Positions 52,902 through 63,064 of a stretch of DNA of 64,000 nt are shown piece after piece. The stretch comes from Algoriella xinjiangensis (lineage in GTDB: Bacteria; Bacteroidota; Bacteroidia; Flavobacteriales; Weeksellaceae), in the NCBI RefSeq assembly GCF_900115015.1, contig NZ_FOUZ01000010.1:103652-167651 (forward strand), given 5' to 3'. Position numbers and translations under genes: made by a program. Position 1 is the first letter of the stretch. Each line of letters starts with the position of its first letter. The notes beneath the pieces are model-generated. The model saw nothing but the letters and a program-made list of their open reading frames with translations, had not been told where the DNA came from and searched no databases.

Positions 52902-53828
52902 CTAATAACCTCTTTCCATGGAAACTTGATTTAACAAAGTTTCTTCATTCTTCATTCGTTTATAATTGTCTGCAACCTGCTCCAAAGCTGTGTTTGCATT
53001 CGTCATACTCGCAATATGTGGCGTAACATAAACTTGAGAATTCGTCCAAAATGGATGATTTTCTGACAAAGGCTCTTCTATAAAAACGTCTAAATAAGCT
53101 TCTTTTATTTTATTGTTTTTGATTGCAGTCAATAAGTCATTTTCGACCAAATGTCCTCCACGACCAACGTTAATCAAAACAGTATTATCAGAACAAAATT
53201 CAAAAAACTGTTCATTCAAAATACCTTCAGTTTGCGCTGTTAATGGTAAAATATTAATGATAAAATCTGTTTGAGAAATTGCATTTTCTAATTCATTTAA
53301 ACCAGAAAAAGATTCAACTCCTTCTATATTTTTTGACGAATTCGACCAACCTTTCACCGTAAAACCTAAATTCACAAATTTTGTAGCAACGTCATTTCCA
53401 ATTTCGCCCAAACCAAGAATTGTTACTGTAGTTTCTGCTATTGTTTTGTACGAAGTTGGCTGCCAATTTTTCTCTAATTGCGCTTTATAATAAGGTAAAA
53501 TATTTTTTATTGAAGTTAAAACACATGTCAAAACATGCTCAAACATATCGTGTTTCAGCGCAGAATCAACAATTCGTGTAATGTTAATTGTAGACGGAAT
53601 TGGCGTATGCAACAAATGATCAATTCCCGCACCAACAGATTGTACAACCTTCAGATTCGGAAATTCATTTACATAACCAACGTGCGGTTTCCACGTTACA
53701 ATAAACTCAACATCGTTCGGATTTTCTATTTCTGGATAAATCTCTACTTTAGTTTCTGGCAATAATTCGGCTAATTTATCAAACCAATCGTCTATCGGTT
53801 TTTGATTAAATATGATGGCTACACTCAT
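52902..53828 (-). CDS. ghrA: D-2-hydroxyacid dehydrogenase, glyoxylate/hydroxypyruvate reductase A-like
   Basis: 308 aa NAD(P)H enzyme reducing glyoxylate or hydroxypyruvate. It has the VQSVGAGIDHLL substrate loop, Rossmann motif ILGLGEIGNDVATKF (GxGxxG near 140-145), NVGRGGHLVENDLL with the catalytic Arg, DVFIEEPLSENHPF with Glu, and VTPHIAS with His. It could use glyoxylate made by isocitrate lyase, but no linkage is visible. Confidence 0.88.
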   Translation of the reverse strand: MSVAIIFNQKPIDDWFDKLAELLPETKVEIYPEIENPNDVEFIVTWKPHVGYVNEFPNLKVVQSVGAGIDHLLHTPIPSTINITRIVDSALKHDMFEHVLTCVLTSIKNILPYYKAQLEKNWQPTSYKTIAETTVTILGLGEIGNDVATKFVNLGFTVKGWSNSSKNIEGVESFSGLNELENAISQTDFIINILPLTAQTEGILNEQFFEFCSDNTVLINVGRGGHLVENDLLTAIKNNKIKEAYLDVFIEEPLSENHPFWTNSQVYVTPHIASMTNANTALEQVADNYKRMKNEETLLNQVSMERGY

Positions 53829-53912
53829 TTTTATTTCTTTTAAACAAATGTAGTCAACATAAAATTATTGCGAATAAATCGCTTTGTAGATTTTTATAGA
53901 ATTAACTAAATT

Positions 53913-54299
53913 TTAATCTTGTTTCAAGTACAAATCACCAATCGTTCTCATTTCATCATCTTCGGCTTCTGTTGCTTCAGCTTTAAAATTAACTTGCGTT
54001 TTATCTGCATCCATATAGTACAAATAAACATTTAAACCATTTACACAAAACTCTTTACCTTTTGTGATATTTTCTTGAAATTTCAGAAAACCTAAATCAT
54101 CTTCTTCTACAAATTTCAAAACACCACTGCATTTAGAATCTGGATAATCAATTTTATACTGATTGTCATTCGTAATGGTTAAAACAGCTTTGTAAGTCTC
54201 ATCAACACCAGCTTGATAAACATCGCCCTCGTATACTTTATTTTGCGCATTAAGATAAGTTGCGCCAAAAACTAAACACGCTAAAACTAATTTTTTCAT
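53913..54299 (-). CDS. Small secreted protein of unknown function
   Basis: 128 aa. Signal peptide KLVLACLVFGATYLNAQ, then a beta-rich mature domain beginning NKVYEGDVYQAGVDETYKA with two Cys (DSKCSG and KEFCVN) that may form a disulfide. The tail is acidic. No family recognised. Confidence 0.7.
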   Translation of the reverse strand: MKKLVLACLVFGATYLNAQNKVYEGDVYQAGVDETYKAVLTITNDNQYKIDYPDSKCSGVLKFVEEDDLGFLKFQENITKGKEFCVNGLNVYLYYMDADKTQVNFKAEATEAEDDEMRTIGDLYLKQD

Positions 54300-54397
54300 A
54301 AGATTTCTATTTGTTGGACGATAAATATACTGTATTCCTAAATTAATATTGAGTAAAAAATAACGAAAAATAAGTTAAAATTAATTCGAGCAAATTC

Positions 54398-54426
54398 TTG
54401 ACGATTTGTCAGTTTCGTTACCTTTG
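54398..54426 (+). promoter_or_regulatory. Predicted dcp promoter
   Basis: TTG (54398-54400), 18-base gap, TACCTTTG (54419-54426, exact TAnnTTTG). Start near 54433, leader of about 48 nt. Confidence 0.55.
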
Positions 54427-54480
54427 GATTAGATTTTGAGAATAAATCAACAATCATTTTAATTAAAAAATACAACATAT

Positions 54481-56514
54481 ATGAGTAATCCATTGTTAGA
54501 AAAATTTGAAACACCTTTTGAAAGCGCGCCTTTTTCTAAAATAAAAAATGAAGATTATAAACCTGCATTTATAGTGGCTATAAAAGAAGCAAAAGATGAA
54601 GTTGACGCTATAACTTCTAATCCAGAAGCGCCAACTTTTGAAAATACGATTGAAGCAATGGAACTTTCGGGCGAAAAACTTGGTCGAATTTCTGCTATAT
54701 TCTTCAATTTAAATTCTGCTGAAACAAATGACGAAATGCAACAAATTGCGCAAGAAGTTTCGCCATTATTGTCTGAATTTGGAAACGATGTACGATTAAA
54801 TCAAGCTTTATTTGAGCGTATTAAAAAAGTATATAATCAAAAAGAGCAATTAAATTTAACAGCGGAACAAGCTTATCTTTTAGATAAAAAATACAAAGGT
54901 TTTTCTCGTAATGGAGCAAATTTAAATGACGAAGAAAAGTCTAAATTAAGAGAAATTGATAAACAATTGTCAATGCTTTCGTTGCAATTTGGTCAAAATG
55001 TTTTGGCTGAAACTAACAATTATCAATTAATCATTACCAATGAAAATGATTTGAAAGGTTTACCATCTTACGCTATTGAACAAGCAAAAACTGATGCTGA
55101 ACAAAAAAATAGCGAAGGTTGGGTAATTACTTTGCAAGCGCCAAGTTATATTCCGTTTATGCAATATGCGGAAAATAGAGGGTTAAGAGAGAAATTATTT
55201 AAGGCAAATAGTGTAAAAGCATTTCAGGAAAACGAGTTTAACAACGAAGAAAATGTAAAGCAAATTGTAAAACTTCGTCACGAACGTGCTCAAATTTTAG
55301 GTTATAAAACGCATGCAGCTTATGTTTTAGAAGAACGTATGGCAAAAACACCCGAAACTGTTTTAGATTTTTTGAATGATTTATTGGTCAAAGCGAAACC
55401 TTTTGCTGAAAAAGAAATCAAAGAATTGAGTGATTTTGCACAAGAAATTGACGGAATAGACACATTGCAACGTTGGGATCATGCGTATTATGCAGAGAAA
55501 TTGAAACAGAAAAAATTCAATCTTTCTGAAGAAGAATTAAAACCATATTTTCAATTAGAAAATGTAACACAAGGTGCTTTTGATATCGCTACAAAATTAT
55601 ATGGTATAACGTTTAAAGAAATCAATACCATTGATAAATACAACGATGAAGTGATAACGTATGAGGTTTTAGACAAAGATGGAAATTTCTTAAGTTTATT
55701 ATACGCCGACTTTTTTCCGAGAGCAGGAAAACGTCCTGGTGCTTGGATGACAAGTTTTAGAGAAGCATCTAACGTAAATGGAGTTACAAAGCGTCCGCAT
55801 ATTTCTATTGTTTGTAATTTTACAAAACCTACAAAAGACACACCTTCTTTACTGACTTTTCAGGAAGTTACAACTTTATTCCACGAATTTGGACATGCTT
55901 TACATGGTATGTTGCCAAATACAGTTTACGAAAGTTTAGCAGGAACTAATGTGTATTGGGATTTTGTTGAATTGCCTTCTCAGTTTTATGAAAATTTTTG
56001 TTACGAGCCCGAAGCTTTAAAATTGTTTGCAAAACATTATAAAACAAGCGAAATTATTCCACAAGAATTAATCGAAAAAGTAAAAGAATCGTCAAGTTAT
56101 ATGGAAGGTTACCAAACGGTTCGTCAATTAAGTTTAGGATTATTAGACATGGCTTATCATGCAAATAATCTGAAAGAAATTGATAATTTACAAGCTTTCG
56201 AGAAAGAATCATTCAAAGCAACGGAATTATATCCCGAGGTTGAGAATAATATGACAAGTACATCGTTTTCTCACATTTTTCAGGGCGGATATTCTTCTGG
56301 ATATTACTCGTACAAATGGGCAGAAGTTTTGGATGCTGATGCATTTGAGTTTTTTAAAGAAACTGGAATTTTTAATCCAGAAACAGCTCAAAAATTTCAC
56401 AAATTATTATCTTCCGGAGGAACAATAGAACCGATGGAATTGTACGAGAATTTTAGAGGTCACAAACCAACTCCAGATGCTTTATTAAAAAGAGCAGGAT
56501 TGGTTAAAGCGTAA
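54481..56514 (+). CDS. dcp: M3-family metallopeptidase, peptidyl-dipeptidase Dcp-like
   Basis: 677 aa. Zinc motif TTLFHEFGHALHGML (HEFGH near residue 467) with the third ligand Glu in YVYWDFVELPSQFYENF-type sequence (WDFVELPSQFYENF). Length matches Dcp/oligopeptidase A. No signal peptide, so cytoplasmic; some relatives are exported. It removes C-terminal dipeptides during peptide recycling. Confidence 0.92.
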   Translation: MSNPLLEKFETPFESAPFSKIKNEDYKPAFIVAIKEAKDEVDAITSNPEAPTFENTIEAMELSGEKLGRISAIFFNLNSAETNDEMQQIAQEVSPLLSEFGNDVRLNQALFERIKKVYNQKEQLNLTAEQAYLLDKKYKGFSRNGANLNDEEKSKLREIDKQLSMLSLQFGQNVLAETNNYQLIITNENDLKGLPSYAIEQAKTDAEQKNSEGWVITLQAPSYIPFMQYAENRGLREKLFKANSVKAFQENEFNNEENVKQIVKLRHERAQILGYKTHAAYVLEERMAKTPETVLDFLNDLLVKAKPFAEKEIKELSDFAQEIDGIDTLQRWDHAYYAEKLKQKKFNLSEEELKPYFQLENVTQGAFDIATKLYGITFKEINTIDKYNDEVITYEVLDKDGNFLSLLYADFFPRAGKRPGAWMTSFREASNVNGVTKRPHISIVCNFTKPTKDTPSLLTFQEVTTLFHEFGHALHGMLPNTVYESLAGTNVYWDFVELPSQFYENFCYEPEALKLFAKHYKTSEIIPQELIEKVKESSSYMEGYQTVRQLSLGLLDMAYHANNLKEIDNLQAFEKESFKATELYPEVENNMTSTSFSHIFQGGYSSGYYSYKWAEVLDADAFEFFKETGIFNPETAQKFHKLLSSGGTIEPMELYENFRGHKPTPDALLKRAGLVKA

Positions 56515-56533
56515 AAAATTATCAATCAAAATA

Positions 56534-56568
56534 TAAAAGCCGACTTGTCATAGTCGGCTTTCTTTTTA
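56534..56568 (+). terminator. Intrinsic terminator of dcp
   Basis: Stem AAAGCCGACT / AGTCGGCTTT then a T-rich run; 21 bases after the stop. Confidence 0.8.
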
Positions 56569-56593
56569 TAGTCTAGTAGGTTAGTGAGTAATC

Positions 56594-57940
56594 TCACCAA
56601 TTGAAACTTTCACCATGTTGAGAACTATCCAAACCTTCATTTTCAGATTCTTCACTTACTCTCAACGATATAATTTTATCTGTAATAAAATAGATTATTA
56701 TTGATCCAAAAAAAGCGAAAATAGAAACTAATACCAACGCAATCATGTGATGAAAAAACACATTAAATCCGCCATGAAGTAAACTTGCATTTTCTCCGTG
56801 TGCAAAAATTGCAGTTAAAATCATTCCCATAATTCCACCAACACCATGACAAGCAAAAACATCTAATGTATCGTCAATCTTCTTTAAAGGTTTCCAATGC
56901 ATCAAACTATTTGATACAATTGCAGTTATAAAACCTATAAAAATACTTTCGGGAATACTAACAAATCCGCATGCAGGTGTTATTGCTACTAAGCCAACTA
57001 CCGCGCCAATACAAGCACCCATTGCCGATACTTTTCGACCATTGATACGATCAAAAAATATCCAAGTCATCATTCCCGAAGCAGATGCAATTGTTGTTGT
57101 TCCAAACGCCAAAGCCGCTGTTGCGTTAGCTGCTAATGCAGAACCTGCATTAAAACCGAACCATCCGAACCACAACATTCCTGTACCCAATAATACGAAA
57201 GGAATATTTGCAGGTTTATGTTCTGCTTTTTTTCTTTTTCCGATTACTAATGCACCTGCTAATGCGGCAAAACCTGCGCTCATGTGTACAACAGTTCCTC
57301 CTGCAAAATCTTTTACTCCAAAATATTTATTTAATAATCCTTCTGGATGCCAAACCATGTGACACAAAGGTGTGTAAATGAATAAACTGAATAAAACCAT
57401 GAACAATAAATACGAAATAAATCGAACTCTTTCTGCAAAAGATCCCGTAACCAAAGCTGGAGTTATTACTGCAAATTTCATTTGAAACAATGCAAATAAA
57501 ACAAATGGAATTGTAGAAGCCATTTGATGGTGCGGAAAAACACTAACATTTTTAAAAAATGGATATGAAAGTGGATTTCCTATAATACCGTAATGTTCTC
57601 CATTGATCTTAAAACCAATTGATTCGCCAAATGACAACGAAAAACCAACAACTACCCATAAAATAGAGATAACTCCAAGTGAAATAAAACTTTGTAGCAT
57701 TGTAGAAATCACGTTCTTTTTACCAACCATTCCGCCATAAAAAAAAGATAATCCAGGCGTCATTAACAATACCAATCCTGCTGCAGCTAATATCCAAGCT
57801 ACGTCAGAGCCCACAATATTATCTTCGCTTAAAAAATCTTTTATCGGACTTGTAGCTACATCAGTTTGCCAAAACAATCCTGTAATTGCAACGAGTGACA
57901 TTATTAAGAACGAAACTTTCCATTTAAGCCCTACTTTCAT
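56594..57940 (-). CDS. amtB: Ammonium transporter
   Basis: 448 aa from the ATG at 57940; a TTG at 57964 is less likely. Eleven or twelve helices with MTPGLSFFYGGMVGKKNV, GSFAERVRFISYLLF, AGGTVVHMSAGFAALAGAL and ACHGVGGIMGMIL, the pore motifs and twin His region of Amt proteins. An N-terminal helix (SFLIMSLVAITGLFW) may be a signal. No glnB/glnK gene is adjacent. The mRNA leader forms strong hairpins right at the start codon and carries repeated AGGGTTAAA motifs, so control at translation or by a repressor is likely. Confidence 0.95.
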   Translation of the reverse strand: MKVGLKWKVSFLIMSLVAITGLFWQTDVATSPIKDFLSEDNIVGSDVAWILAAAGLVLLMTPGLSFFYGGMVGKKNVISTMLQSFISLGVISILWVVVGFSLSFGESIGFKINGEHYGIIGNPLSYPFFKNVSVFPHHQMASTIPFVLFALFQMKFAVITPALVTGSFAERVRFISYLLFMVLFSLFIYTPLCHMVWHPEGLLNKYFGVKDFAGGTVVHMSAGFAALAGALVIGKRKKAEHKPANIPFVLLGTGMLWFGWFGFNAGSALAANATAALAFGTTTIASASGMMTWIFFDRINGRKVSAMGACIGAVVGLVAITPACGFVSIPESIFIGFITAIVSNSLMHWKPLKKIDDTLDVFACHGVGGIMGMILTAIFAHGENASLLHGGFNVFFHHMIALVLVSIFAFFGSIIIYFITDKIISLRVSEESENEGLDSSQHGESFNW

Positions 57941-58038
57941 TTTATTTATTTTTAACCCTTTCAAAAGTAGGGTTAAAAATAAATTTTATAACTTTTTATA
58001 GAAAAAATCAAGAATAAAATAGGGTTAAATATTAATTT
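57929..58038 (-). promoter_or_regulatory. Hairpins and repeated AGGGTTAAA motifs in the amtB leader
   Basis: A perfect 15-bp inverted repeat (57944-57958 with 57970-57984, 11-base loop) ends 3 bases before the ATG. An overlapping 9-bp repeat, CCCTACTTT / AAAGTAGGG (57929-57937 with 57964-57972), pairs the leader with codons 2-4; the two folds exclude each other. The motif AGGGTTAAA is repeated in direct orientation at 57969 and 58021, exactly 52 bases apart, with 16 of 18 bases alike. No T run follows, so this is not a terminator. Confidence 0.55.
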
Positions 58039-58072
58039 ATACATTTTATCCCTTACTATATTATCAAATTAA

Positions 58073-58105
58073 TAAAAAAAGATTCCAAATTCGGAATCTT
58101 TTTAT
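58073..58105 (-). terminator. Intrinsic terminator of the lgt-bla operon
   Basis: Stem AAAGATTCC / GGAATCTTT with T runs on both strands, 29 bases after the beta-lactamase stop. Confidence 0.8.
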
Positions 58106-58133
58106 TAATCTAGTTATTCTAAACCTTAAAATT

Positions 58134-59021
58134 TTAATTGAGATAATAATCCCAAATCACTTTTGTTAATTCTGCCATTGTTTGCGCAGAAATTTCTTGT
58201 GTTTGATTCTTTATATTCTTCTGAAAAATAGATAAAACAAAATGTTTTCCGTTTGGTAAAGTAATAATTCCTACATCATTATGTGCAACACGTAAACCTG
58301 CGTCATTTTGATTAGAAATTCCTGTACGATGCGCTACCACTGTATTTTTTGGTAACTGACCTTTCATCCAAGTTGTACCTCGTGAATTTTGTTCCATTAA
58401 CTGAATCAAATATTTAGTCGATTTCTTTTTTAAGATTTTACCTTTATAAAAATCAACCAATAAATCAGTCATAGCAATTGGTGTAGTCGTATTTAAATAA
58501 CAATTTTCCCAAGTCGACATTTGTTGTTCATTTACTTTTATTGTAAAATCTTTCACATCTATTTTATCTATATAATCTTGAATAGCTTTTGTACCTCCAA
58601 CTAAATCAATCAAAATATCACAACCATTATTGTCACTATCCGAAACAGTATAACGAAGAATTTTATCTAGCGTTAAATAAACATTTCCTTCGGGATAATC
58701 GTCCCGCATTGGGCTCCAAGTATCAGCATGTAAATCTGTTTTACGCACAAAAATTTTCTGATTCAACGAAAGTTTTCCTTTATCAACCAAATCTAAAACA
58801 GCCAATGCAATATGAAATTTAAAAACACTCATCATCGGAGCATTTAAATTTCCATTGATTGTTAGCGAATCATTATTCTCTATCATTCTTAATGAAATTC
58901 CTATTTCTGCATCTTGTTTCGAGATAATTTCGGTTAATTTTTGACGTAAATCTGTGTTATCTTGAGCAAAAACTCCCGAATAAAAACTAAAAAAAATGAA
59001 TAACGAAAAAATAGATTTCAT
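58134..59021 (-). CDS. Class A beta-lactamase, subclass A2
   Basis: 295 aa. Signal peptide FSLFIFFSFYSGVFAQ without lipobox; periplasmic serine hydrolase of penicillins and probably cephalosporins. SxxK is SVFK (Ser65-Lys68), SDN is at 129-131, and the omega-loop Glu is in VNEQQM (Glu165) as in PER/VEB/CME-type enzymes. The KTG triad reads RTG (232-234, AHRTGIS), a change shared with carbenicillinases such as the CARB/PSE group. Five bases after lgt in one operon, so it looks like a resident chromosomal enzyme and not a recent acquisition; no mobile element is near. Confidence 0.93.
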   Translation of the reverse strand: MKSIFSLFIFFSFYSGVFAQDNTDLRQKLTEIISKQDAEIGISLRMIENNDSLTINGNLNAPMMSVFKFHIALAVLDLVDKGKLSLNQKIFVRKTDLHADTWSPMRDDYPEGNVYLTLDKILRYTVSDSDNNGCDILIDLVGGTKAIQDYIDKIDVKDFTIKVNEQQMSTWENCYLNTTTPIAMTDLLVDFYKGKILKKKSTKYLIQLMEQNSRGTTWMKGQLPKNTVVAHRTGISNQNDAGLRVAHNDVGIITLPNGKHFVLSIFQKNIKNQTQEISAQTMAELTKVIWDYYLN

Positions 59022-59026
59022 AGAAA

Positions 59027-59872
59027 TTAAATTGTAGAAATATGAGTTGATTTCTTGTTTAATATATTTTTAACGACAAAAAATAATCCAATAATCATAA
59101 AAGGAATACTCAGAATTTGTCCCATATTAATTATCATTCCTTGTTCAAAATCAACTTGTTCTATTTTTATAAATTCAATCAAGAAACGCATCACGAAAAT
59201 TAATAAAATTGTTAAACCAAAATAGAATCCTGTTCCAATAGAAAATATTTTTTTACGGTATAAAAAGTAAACGATAAAAAATATAATAAAATAGGAGATT
59301 GCTTCGTATAATTGTGTTGGATGACGCGGTAAATTATCTATTTGCAGAAATACAAAAGCCCATGGTTTTATGGTTGGAATACCGATCATTTCTGAGTTCA
59401 TTAAATTTGCTAATCGAATAAAAGCGCCGCCCAAAGGCGTTACAATTGCAACAATATCTAAAACTTTTAGAAACTTTATTTTGAATTTAAACGAATAAAT
59501 TAATAACATCAATATCAGCCCAATTCCACCGCCATGACTAGCTAAACCAGCGTAACCAACGAAATGATAATTGCCTTCGAAATCTTGCTGAAAGGGTATA
59601 AAAATTTCTAAAATATGGTTTTTATAGTACTCAAAATCATAAAATAAACAATGTCCTAAACGTGCGCCAATCAAAATACCGAAAAATCCATAAAAGAAAA
59701 GAGCTTCGTGTGCTTGATTTGATAATCCTTCGTTTTTATAAACCGACTTCAGAATTTGGTAGCATAATATGATGCCAATACAAAAAAGTAAGCCATAATA
59801 TTTTAGTGGAAAACCACCAATATTGACAATTTCTGGGTTAACATCCCAAATAATATAAAGTAGATTTTGCAT
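59027..59872 (-). CDS. lgt: Prolipoprotein diacylglyceryl transferase
   Basis: 281 aa, seven membrane helices. Attaches diacylglycerol to the lipobox Cys of prolipoproteins. The signature region reads GGAFIRLANLMNSEMIGIPT (family GxxRxxNFxNxExxG), with HGGGIGLIL and PTQLYEAISYFI also typical. It sits between a GNAT gene (12 bases upstream) and the beta-lactamase gene (5 bases downstream). Confidence 0.95.
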   Translation of the reverse strand: MQNLLYIIWDVNPEIVNIGGFPLKYYGLLFCIGIILCYQILKSVYKNEGLSNQAHEALFFYGFFGILIGARLGHCLFYDFEYYKNHILEIFIPFQQDFEGNYHFVGYAGLASHGGGIGLILMLLIYSFKFKIKFLKVLDIVAIVTPLGGAFIRLANLMNSEMIGIPTIKPWAFVFLQIDNLPRHPTQLYEAISYFIIFFIVYFLYRKKIFSIGTGFYFGLTILLIFVMRFLIEFIKIEQVDFEQGMIINMGQILSIPFMIIGLFFVVKNILNKKSTHISTI

Positions 59873-59884
59873 GTTTTTCGTAAT

Positions 59885-60400
59885 TTATTCTAAAACTTTT
59901 TCGAATGCTTTTCGTGCGCCGCCTCTAAAAAAAACTTCGCCACAATACGAATAACCAAGTTTCTCAAAAACACGTAACATACCAATATTATCAAAATTTG
60001 TATCTACTTTTATGCTTTTAATATCTTTTGACAACGCTACTTTTTCTGCTTCTTGCATTGTCCAAGTTCCTAAACCTTTAATCACAACATCTTGCGCAAC
60101 AGCTAATCTATGCACAACAGCGTATTTACCATCAGTCAGCCATTTGCCTTCTAACTCTAAATAAGCAGGCTCAACGGCATCAATAATCGCAACATAACCA
60201 ATTATTTGTTGTTCATTTTCTAGAATTACATAACCATAATTATTCGCAATATCTTCCTTCACAACTTCCAAATTTGGATAACCATCTTGCCACTGATCGC
60301 TTCCTTCCTCTTTTCTTTTATTAATTGCTTGTTGCAAAATCTCCCAAATTCTATCTGCATCAGCGTTTTCCGCTTTTCGTAATGATAATTGACTCAACAT
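59885..60400 (-). CDS. GNAT-family N-acetyltransferase
   Basis: 171 aa from the ATG at 60400; a TTG at 60427 would add nine residues. The acetyl-CoA site is seen in VVHRLAVAQDVVIKGLGTWTM, followed by IKVDTNFDNIGMLRVFEKLGY. Substrate unknown. First gene of the GNAT - lgt - bla operon, divergent from mprF. Confidence 0.87.
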   Translation of the reverse strand: MLSQLSLRKAENADADRIWEILQQAINKRKEEGSDQWQDGYPNLEVVKEDIANNYGYVILENEQQIIGYVAIIDAVEPAYLELEGKWLTDGKYAVVHRLAVAQDVVIKGLGTWTMQEAEKVALSKDIKSIKVDTNFDNIGMLRVFEKLGYSYCGEVFFRGGARKAFEKVLE

Positions 60401-60491
60401 TTTTTTGTTTTCTAAATAGTTAGACAATATAAAAATAATTGTTTTAAATTTTTAGATTAAATTTCATAAACCTAAGACAACCAATAAACCT

Positions 60492-61733
60492 ATGAATTTT
60501 ATAACCAAAACCAATTTCTCTAAATTACCTTGGCAACAGATTATAGCCATTTTAATTTTGTTTTTAGCCTTCTTTTTCTTTAGAAGCGAACGAGCAGAAA
60601 TGTCGCAGATAATTCCAAATCTTGTTGCGGCAAAACCACTTTGGTTAGTTTTTGGAGCGATTATTACATTTCTCACTATCGCATTGCAAGCTTATATGTA
60701 TATTTTTAGTTTTAAAGCTGTCGGATTACATTTATCTTTTTGGGATGCAACAAATTTATTTTTAAAACGTAATTTGATTAGTATTTTTCTTCCAGCTGGC
60801 GGTATAAGTTCGTTAGCGTATTTACCGAATCAAATCAAAAAGAAAAATTTAGAGCAAACTAAAGTTTATCAAGCAAGTTCTATTTATGGTTTTGTTGGCT
60901 TGTTAACTGTACTTCTAGTTGGTCTTCCTATTATATTGTATAGTATTTTAATTAATAAAAATTTTGATAATGCATGGTTTTCTATTGCAATTTTAAGTGG
61001 TGTTTTGTTATCTATTTATTTTCTTGATCAATCATTTCGGAGAAAAAATAAATTTTATCAGTTTTTAGAAAAAAAATTCCCCGCAATTATTTATGAAATT
61101 AATCCAATATTTGAACTAAATTTTGATCAAAAAAATTATTATTTAACCATTTTAACATCAATTCTTATTGAGTTTACAGGTATTTTACACGTTTACATTG
61201 CAATATTGGCTTTGGGTTTAAATCCAACCTTCGAAGCTGCTGCACTTGGGTATACAATATCTGTTTTATTAATGATAATTTCACCTTTTTTAAGAGGTTT
61301 AGGAGCTGTAGAATTTGCAATGATTTATGTTTTAACACAATTTGGATACGCACAAAACCAAGGATTAGCCATAACATTATTGTACCGCGTTTTCGAATTT
61401 TGGTTACCGATACTTTTAGGAATTATCAGTTTTTTATGGAAAGGACGAAAATTATTTGCACGCATATTTCCTGCACTGATGATATTTAGTTTAGGAATCA
61501 TCAATATTGTCTCGGTAATTACTCCACCACTCGCATATCGTCTTCATCTCGAAAAAATATATTTACCAATCGAGTTTATGCATCTATCAAAATTGATGAC
61601 ATTATTTGTTGGTGTCGCACTAATTATCACCTCTTCGTATTTGATAAAAGGTTTAAAAATCAGCATGGATTTTTGCATTATTTTTTGCAATTCTGTCCTT
61701 TTTAGGAAATATACTAAAAGCGTTAGATTATGA
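60492..61733 (+). pseudogene. mprF: mprF, N-terminal (flippase) part before a frameshift
   Basis: The first 391 codons encode the lysyl-phosphatidylglycerol flippase domain with about ten helices (LISIFLPAGGISSLAYLPNQI, ISPFLRGLGAVEFAMIYVL). After Ser391 an extra base (A61665) shifts the frame; the last 22 residues before the stop at 61733 are nonsense. Dropping that base continues smoothly as KISWIFALFFAILSFLGNIL into the frame of the downstream part. No homopolymer is present at the site, so a simple slippage error is less likely than a true mutation. If real, flippase helices may still be made without the synthase. Confidence 0.85.
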
Positions 61734-63063
61734 AGAAGCTACTTTTGCATTATTTACGATAATTCTATTGGTTTATTCTCGAAATCAATATCATTTAAAA
61801 ACAAATTATAAACGTTTAAAACAAGGTTTTTCCTTTTTTATATTTGGATTCGTTGCATTATTAACCTTCAATATTTTGTCATTTTATTTTATTGATAAAA
61901 GACATTTTGGAGTAGATTTTTCTTGGAAACAAGCTTTATATTATACTTTTCAGAACTTTCTGTTATTCAAAGAAAATGATTTAGTTCCGAGAACTCATTT
62001 TGCAAAAGATTTTAAAGACATCAATTATTTCTTTGGATTTATATCATGGATTCTCTTAATTCTAGCATTTTTTAGATCCAAAAATTATTCAACAAATGAT
62101 ATTCAAAACATAGAAAAGGCACAAAATATTACCAATCAATTTGGAAATTCTGCATTAGATTATTTCAAATTATTAGACGATAAATCATTCTATTTTTCTG
62201 AAAATTACACTGCATTTATCTCGTACAGAATCGGTTCAAATTTTGCTATTGCTTTAGAAAATGTAGTTGGAAATGATGCTGATAAAAAAAATGTAATTCT
62301 AGAATTTGAAAAATATTGTCAACAAAAAGGCTTGAATACAGCTTATTATCGCGTTTCTGAATCAGATTTAATTCATTTTAAAAAACTAAAAAAACAACAT
62401 TTATTGATTGGACAAGAAGGTATAATTGACGTAGAGAAGTTTAATTTACAAGGGAAAGATCGAAAATCGATGCGAAATGCATTAAATAGTTTAACCAAAA
62501 AAGGTTACACTACAGAGATAATAAAAGCGCCATTATCAGAACAATTATTAGATGAATTAGAACGTGTTAGCAACGAATGGCTGAATGAATTTGAGAAAAA
62601 AGAAATTGTATTTGCAGAGGGTAAATTTGATCGTGAATTGATAGAAAATCAAACTGTTATTGTATTAAAAGATGAACAACATAAAATTGTAACTTTCCTT
62701 AATATTATTACTGATTATACACCAAATGAATTGACGTATGACATGATTAGACGCACTATTGATGCACCAAACGGTAGTATGGATGCTGTAATAATTACGA
62801 TGATAGAACATGCAAAAAATGAAAAAAAATCGCATATAAATATTGGAATGACACCAATGGCAGGTATTACAAAAGCGAATAATATTCTCGAAGAAATTAT
62901 GAAATTTGCATATCATCGAATTGGATCTTTTAAACAATATCAAACTATGCGCGATTTTAAAGAAAAATATGCTGATAACTGGACTAATAAATACATTGTT
63001 TACGGAAATGATGTCGAATTAATGCAGCTTCCGAAAGCCTTAAATAAAATTATGAAACCTTAA
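61666..63063 (+). pseudogene. mprF: mprF, C-terminal (lysyl-PG synthase) part after the frameshift
   Basis: The frame reopening at 61666 holds the last flippase helices and then the DUF2156 aminoacyl-transfer domain (residues YFKLLDDKSFYFSENYTAF, GKDRKSMRNALNSLTKKG, NIGMTPMAGITKANN). It transfers Lys (or another amino acid) from charged tRNA to phosphatidylglycerol, lowering the negative charge of the membrane. The only early initiation codon is a TTG at 61768. Its stop is one base before acvB. Separate translation is possible but has no good start. Confidence 0.85.
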
Positions 63064-63064
63064 G

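Noticed and set aside
57929..57984. Intrinsic terminator upstream of amtB
   Set aside because: The hairpin is not followed by a T run on either strand.
58134..59021. Recently acquired mobile resistance gene
   Set aside because: No insertion sequence, integron or composition break; tightly packed in a housekeeping operon with lgt.
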